Below, in pieces: positions 59,681 through 64,000 of a stretch of 64,000 nucleotides of DNA. Below the pieces are notes generated by a model, which did not search any database, had not been told where the DNA came from, and was given only the letters and a program-made list of their open reading frames with translations. This DNA is from Pseudomonadota bacterium. GTDB lineage: Bacteria; Pseudomonadota; Gammaproteobacteria; GCA-001735895. Within the stretch, counting starts at the first letter, position 1, and each line of letters starts with the position of its first letter. Both the position numbers and the translations under genes were made by a program. The stretch is taken from assembly GCA_022563685.1 (NCBI GenBank), contig JADFMY010000003.1:1-64000 (forward strand), given 5' to 3'.

Positions 59681-61910
59681 CCGAAGAAAGATTCGTGTAC
59701 TCGTAGTGGACGATGACGAGCAAAATCGATATCTGCTACAGTTGTTGTTAAAGAACCGTAGTTACGCGGTAGAGGTCGCGCGCGATGGCAGCGAAGCCTT
59801 GAAGCTGGCCCGCGCCAGGGTGCCGGATTTAGTCATCAGCGATATCCTCATGCCAGTGATGGACGGGTTTAAACTATGCCAGGAATGGCGTGCAGATCCT
59901 GATCTAAAAAAGCAACCATTTATTTTCTATACAGCTACCTATACTGATCCAAAAGACGAAAAATTTGCCCTAAACCTGGGCGCTAACCGATTTATTGTCA
60001 AACCCAAGGATCCCGAAGAACTCATAGCTCTTATTGTTGAAGTGCTGGAACAGCAAGAGCGTGGGGAGTTAAGCAGCGGTTCAACGACGACCACTCAGAA
60101 ACGCGTCTTATTGAAGGAGTATAACGCGGCCCTGGTGCGCAAGCTCGAAGACAAAATGCTGCAACTAAAGAAGACCCGTAGCCAACTCGAAAACAAGATT
60201 GGGGAGCTGGAATCTAGCGGACTTATTCTCGAGGAAAACAAACGCCGGTTTCGTGATTTTGCCGAGATAGCAGCCGACTGGTTTTTCGAAACCAGTAGCG
60301 ATTTAAAAATACGCACTGTGTCGCAAAGATATGAGACCGTTACCGGTTTTACCGACAAGGATATAGTCGGCAAACCACTCATTGAATACCTCAGTGCGAG
60401 TAGTGCAAGTTCTCTACCGCAACCAGTCATTAGTCAACTCGAGCAAAATTTGCCGACAGACGAGTTCGAATGTGCACAAAAAACAAAAAATGGTAAGGAA
60501 TTGATATTGAGATATCGTGGCAAACCTTTCTTTGACGGCGAGGATCGCTTAATTGGCTACCGATTTGTCGCTCGGGACATTACCGCCTCTTATTTATTAT
60601 CTAAAAAAATATCTCACCAGGCTGCCCACGATGCACTCACGGGATTGGTAAACCGTTGGGAATTTGATCGTCGATTGCATAGATTACTCACTGGATTAGA
60701 TTCTAACTCCGAGCATGTGCTTTGCTATCTCGATGTCGATCAATTCAAGATTGTCAATGATATTAGTGGCCATATCGTTGGAGACGGGGTTCTCAAACAA
60801 CTGGCAAACGTGCTAGCAAAATGCGTTCGCGAAAGGGATACCCTGGCGCGACTCGGGGGAGACGAGTTTGCAATTTTAATGGAGCATTGCACGCTAGAAC
60901 AGGCAACTCGGGTAGCTGAAAAAGCACGTGACGCCATTAGAAATTATCTTTTCCAATTCGATAAAAGAAAATTTGACATAACCGTGAGCATAGGTGTAGT
61001 TGATATATCTCAATTAGGCAGCAACTATTCCGATGTGCTCAGTGCCGCCGATGCCGCCTGTTATGCAGCCAAGGAACGCGGTGGTGATAGTGTTTACATT
61101 TATCAGCACGACGATGCAGATATCGAACGCCGCCATGGTGACATGAAATGGACTAATAGAATAAACCACGCGCTGAACAACGATCGATTTATACTTTATG
61201 CGCAAACTATCGTCCCCGTCATAGAGTCCGAGAGGGAGGACAAACGATACGAAATATTGATTCGCATGATCGACCAGGAAGGTGAACTGGTGCTACCCGG
61301 ACATTTTTTACCCGCAGCCGAAAAGTATAATTTGATGCAGAAAATAGACCGCTGGGTCATTGAAACGCTGTTTAGCTGGTTAGCGCACGATTCAGAGCAG
61401 CCTGGACGGAAACCGATATTTTCAATTAATTTATCCGGAAATTCACTCGGTAATAACGAATTATTATCGTATTTGCTCGATCAATTTTCTCACCGTATCG
61501 ATCCTCGACAAATTTGTTTTGAGATAACAGAAACGTTAGCCGTAGAAAATTATTTTCAGGCGAATGATTTTATTGCCAGGTTAAGAAAACTGGGTTGCCA
61601 GTTTGCCATTGACGATTTCGGTAGTGGTGTCTGTTCGTTTGCCTATTTGATCGAGCTCGAATTTGACTACGTCAAGATTGATGGAATATTTATACGGGAT
61701 ATCTGTGAGAATCCGATTAAAAAGGCGGTGGTAAAGTCAATCAATGAAATAGGTCACGTAATGGGTAAAAAAACCGTTGCCGAGTATGTCGAAAGTGACC
61801 CAATTCGGCAAGTCATCGAGGAAATTGGCGTTGATTATGCGCAAGGTTACGCTATTGGATGCCCGCAGCCTTTAAGCGAAATTTCCAGCTCCAATCTAGG
61901 GAACCTCTGA
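59673..61910 (+). CDS. Receiver-PAS-GGDEF-EAL cyclic-di-GMP enzyme
   Basis: From the ATG at 59673 (chosen because it overlaps the preceding stop by 8 bp and opens directly with the receiver) the protein has 745 residues: receiver (about 8-125, Asp in LVISDILMP), coiled coil (about 150-200), PAS (about 205-320), GGDEF (RLGGDEFAIL, with I-site RERD five residues before) and EAL. In the EAL domain the first motif is EILIR instead of EALLR, but ITETLAVENY, IDDFGSGVCSF, YVKIDG and AQGYAIG are present, so both activities are plausible. The last residues (GNL) and the TGA are encoded by a mobile repeat that starts at 61900. Confidence 0.92.
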   Translation: MNSRRKIRVLVVDDDEQNRYLLQLLLKNRSYAVEVARDGSEALKLARARVPDLVISDILMPVMDGFKLCQEWRADPDLKKQPFIFYTATYTDPKDEKFALNLGANRFIVKPKDPEELIALIVEVLEQQERGELSSGSTTTTQKRVLLKEYNAALVRKLEDKMLQLKKTRSQLENKIGELESSGLILEENKRRFRDFAEIAADWFFETSSDLKIRTVSQRYETVTGFTDKDIVGKPLIEYLSASSASSLPQPVISQLEQNLPTDEFECAQKTKNGKELILRYRGKPFFDGEDRLIGYRFVARDITASYLLSKKISHQAAHDALTGLVNRWEFDRRLHRLLTGLDSNSEHVLCYLDVDQFKIVNDISGHIVGDGVLKQLANVLAKCVRERDTLARLGGDEFAILMEHCTLEQATRVAEKARDAIRNYLFQFDKRKFDITVSIGVVDISQLGSNYSDVLSAADAACYAAKERGGDSVYIYQHDDADIERRHGDMKWTNRINHALNNDRFILYAQTIVPVIESEREDKRYEILIRMIDQEGELVLPGHFLPAAEKYNLMQKIDRWVIETLFSWLAHDSEQPGRKPIFSINLSGNSLGNNELLSYLLDQFSHRIDPRQICFEITETLAVENYFQANDFIARLRKLGCQFAIDDFGSGVCSFAYLIELEFDYVKIDGIFIRDICENPIKKAVVKSINEIGHVMGKKTVAEYVESDPIRQVIEEIGVDYAQGYAIGCPQPLSEISSSNLGNL

Positions 61911-61996
61911 ATAATTCATCCATGAATTCTCAGAGGACGACAAACGAAAAATGTGATTTTCATTTGTCTCACAAAATCAATGCCTTAGCGGCATTA
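61896..61996 (-). mobile_element. IS5-type MITE, copy 3 (one end missing)
   Basis: The right terminal repeat GGAACCTCTGAATAATTCA (61900 on) follows CTAG (61896-61899), a YTAR-type target. Hairpins follow in reverse order to copy 1: CCTCTGA.../TCAGAGG, then GACAAACGAAAA/TTTTCATTTGTC, then AATGCC-ttagc-GGCATT. The element then stops at about 61996, four bases before the purL stop, so the left end and second target copy have been lost. It lies between two convergent genes and overlaps the first. Confidence 0.85.
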
Positions 61997-61999
61997 GAA

Positions 62000-64000
62000 T
62001 TACTGTAGCCATTTCCTTGCGTTCCTGAACATGCGCATCCAGGGTCCATACTCTCCCCAATCGGGTGACTGCCAGGAATTCTGTACGCTACGAAAGATGC
62101 GCTCCGGGTGCGGCATCAGAATCGTAAATCGACCGTCTTCATTGGTGAACCCGTTTAATCCAAGTGCCGATCCATTGGGATTAATCGGGTAGATTTCGCT
62201 CGCCTCGCCGTCCGCGTCGACATAACGAAGACAGGCATGGTGATGATCCAGTAACGTCTGGTTACTGCACTGCCGCTCCTCCACCCGGCCCTCGCCGTGA
62301 GCGACGACCACCGGCATCCTCGAGCCGTGCATTTCATTGAGGAATAGCGATGGCGATTCGAGTACTTCGGCCATGACCACCCTGGCTTCAAACTGTTCAG
62401 ACTTGTTTCGTACAAATCGTGGCCAGTTCGACGCGCCCGGTATCAACTGATGAAGATTCGACATCATTTGGCAACCATTGCATATACCGAGACCAAAACT
62501 GTTATCTCGATCGAAAAATGCGGCAAATTCATCATAGGTGCGTGGGTTGTACAATATCGATTTGGCCCAGCCTTCCCCGGCGCCGAGCACATCGCCGTAG
62601 GAAAATCCGCCGCAAGCTGCTATGCCCTGAAACTCGGCCAGGCTGGTGCGTCCTTCCAGGATATCGCTCATGTGCACATCGAAGGGAATGAACCCGGCCC
62701 GCTCGAAAGCAGCCGCCATTTCTACCTGACCGTTAACGCCCTGTTCGCGCAAAATAGCGATGCGCGGCCTGTTATCACCAATAAATGGGGCAGCAACATC
62801 GTCGCGCGGGTCGAAGCTTAAATTCGAAAACAGCGTTGGTTTTTGATTGTTCAGGAGCAAATCGTACTCCTGCTGCACACAGTCGGGGTTGTCGCGCAGC
62901 ATCTGCATCTGATACGAGGTTTCTGACCAGGCGCGCCTGAGAGAAATAATGGACTCGCTCAAAACCGTATTATCGCGATGCCTGATCACCAGGGCCTCGG
63001 ACCCGGCAGGCTGACCAATCGAATGACTGATATCGGCGAGGCCAAAACGACCCAGCACTTCGTACACACGCCCGAGCTGAGATTGCGACACCTGGATCAC
63101 GGCGCCGAGCTCTTCGGCGAACAGTATCGACATCGGTATTTCGCCGAGACCCGATATATCGCAATCGAGGCCGCTGCGTCCTGCGAAAGCCATCTCGCAA
63201 AGTGTCGTTACCAGGCCACCGTCGGAACGGTCGTGGTAAGCCAGAATCGCATCCTGCTCGATCAATTTCTGTATCGCGCCAAAGAATGACTTGAATAAGG
63301 CGATGTCGTCCATATCGGGGCCGATATCGCCGGTTTGCCGGTATACCTGCGCCAGGGCCGACGCACCGAGGCGATTTTGACCGTAACCCAGATCGATCAA
63401 TATGAGCGTCGAACCCTCATCGCAGGGTTTGATGTCGGGCGTAATCACTTTGCGCACATCGGGCACCGGCGCGAAGGCCGATATAATCACCGACAGCGGC
63501 GCGGTCACCGTCTTGGTTTTTTTTCCATCCTGCCAGGTCGTCTTCATCGACAAGGAATCCTTACCCACTGGAATGGTGATACCCAGCTGTGGGCAGACCT
63601 CCATACCCAGCGTGTGAACCGTATCGAACAGGCGCGCGTCTTCGCCATCGTGGCCTGCCGCGGCCATCCAGTTGGCCGACAAAACCGTGCGTGACAGGTC
63701 GCCGACCCAGGCCGAAGCCATATTAGTCAGGGCTTCGCCTAGCGCCATGCGGCCAGAGGCTGGTGCATCGAGAATCGCGAGCGGCGTCCTTTCGCCCATG
63801 CTCATAACCTCACCGCTATATCCCTGGTAATCGGTGAGCGTAACCGAAGCATCGGCTACCGGTACCTGCCAGGGGCCGACCATTTGATCGCGCGCAATCA
63901 GACCACCGACCGAGCGATCCCCAATACTGATGAGGAAAGTCTTGTCGGCTACCGCAGGCAATTTCAATACGCGGTAGAGCGCTTCCCTGATTTCGATGCC
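62000..64000 (-). CDS. purL: Phosphoribosylformylglycinamidine synthase, C-terminal part
   Basis: The frame is open to the window end (upstream codons read [11 protein letters not shown] before [11 protein letters not shown]), so the N-terminal half lies outside. About 666 residues are visible. They include the second AIRS-like half ([39 protein letters not shown]) and the C-terminal glutamine amidotransferase with nucleophile Cys in [19 protein letters not shown] and His/Glu in MPHPERIF. It is the large fused type of gamma-proteobacteria. It converts FGAR to FGAM in purine synthesis. Its 3' end abuts a mobile repeat. Confidence 0.97.
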   Translation of the reverse strand, partial: GIEIREALYRVLKLPAVADKTFLISIGDRSVGGLIARDQMVGPWQVPVADASVTLTDYQGYSGEVMSMGERTPLAILDAPASGRMALGEALTNMASAWVGDLSRTVLSANWMAAAGHDGEDARLFDTVHTLGMEVCPQLGITIPVGKDSLSMKTTWQDGKKTKTVTAPLSVIISAFAPVPDVRKVITPDIKPCDEGSTLILIDLGYGQNRLGASALAQVYRQTGDIGPDMDDIALFKSFFGAIQKLIEQDAILAYHDRSDGGLVTTLCEMAFAGRSGLDCDISGLGEIPMSILFAEELGAVIQVSQSQLGRVYEVLGRFGLADISHSIGQPAGSEALVIRHRDNTVLSESIISLRRAWSETSYQMQMLRDNPDCVQQEYDLLLNNQKPTLFSNLSFDPRDDVAAPFIGDNRPRIAILREQGVNGQVEMAAAFERAGFIPFDVHMSDILEGRTSLAEFQGIAACGGFSYGDVLGAGEGWAKSILYNPRTYDEFAAFFDRDNSFGLGICNGCQMMSNLHQLIPGASNWPRFVRNKSEQFEARVVMAEVLESPSLFLNEMHGSRMPVVVAHGEGRVEERQCSNQTLLDHHHACLRYVDADGEASEIYPINPNGSALGLNGFTNEDGRFTILMPHPERIFRSVQNSWQSPDWGEYGPWMRMFRNARKWLQ

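Overview
The window looks like chromosomal DNA of a free-living, sulfur-oxidising gammaproteobacterium. Evidence: Gram-negative envelope genes (lpxB, a type II secretion operon), a gamma-type isc operon divergent from suhB/trmJ, a long fused PurL, AprBA (adenylylsulfate reductase) and a persulfide dioxygenase-rhodanese fusion. Two solute-importer systems (TTT and TRAP) and an oxalate-type pathway suggest it also takes up organic acids. I cannot name a genus. No rRNA, tRNA, CRISPR array, prophage or complete insertion sequence was found.

Layout. 1-2300: end of lpxB and a universal stress protein. 2426-14020 (minus strand): a ten-gene cluster with a tripartite tricarboxylate transporter (TctCBA), a GntR regulator, a ThDP enzyme, formyl-CoA:oxalate CoA-transferase, a formyltransferase, a PanE-like reductase, an unknown P-loop protein and a flavin reductase; I read it as oxalate/C1-acyl-CoA catabolism. 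14900-21590: divergent AceK, a FAH-family hydrolase, gamma-glutamyltransferase, an MFS carrier and the persulfide dioxygenase-rhodanese. 21709-28958: a NERD protein, a TRAP transporter whose large subunit has a long extra C-terminal domain, an AEC carrier and a DUF192 protein. 29244-33842: a complete DSF quorum-sensing core, rpfG-rpfC facing rpfF, with a perfect CRP/Clp-type box upstream of rpfF. 34310-40140: an isc operon that lacks iscU, has a short NifS-like desulfurase, and whose IscR has lost most cluster ligands while its promoter keeps a type-1 IscR box. 40277-44736: suhB, aprBA, a YkgJ protein. 44763-53330: gspE-F-[rhombosortase]-G-H-I-J-K-L-M-N. 53604-55187: msrQ/msrP. 55813-61910: a four-gene unit of solute-binding protein, PAS histidine kinase, single-domain receiver and GGDEF/EAL protein. 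62000-64000: the 3' part of purL.

A structured repeat runs through the window. Copies lie at 1099-1249, 14136-14611, 19271-19297 (minimal) and 61900-61996 (truncated). They have IS5-like terminal inverted repeats (GGAAGGTCTGA / GGAACCTCTGA), 4-bp YTAR target duplications, and internal hairpins with compensatory changes. I interpret it as a MITE family. It supplies the stop codon and last residues of lpxB and of the GGDEF/EAL gene, and its target duplication supplies the stop of the MFS gene.

The best candidates for something under-described are the rewired isc operon, this MITE family with its expanded copy upstream of the TctC operon, the rhombosortase embedded in the T2SS operon, and the solute-binding-protein/cyclic-di-GMP signalling operon. 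Functions are inferred from motifs and remembered family sequences; no database search was run.
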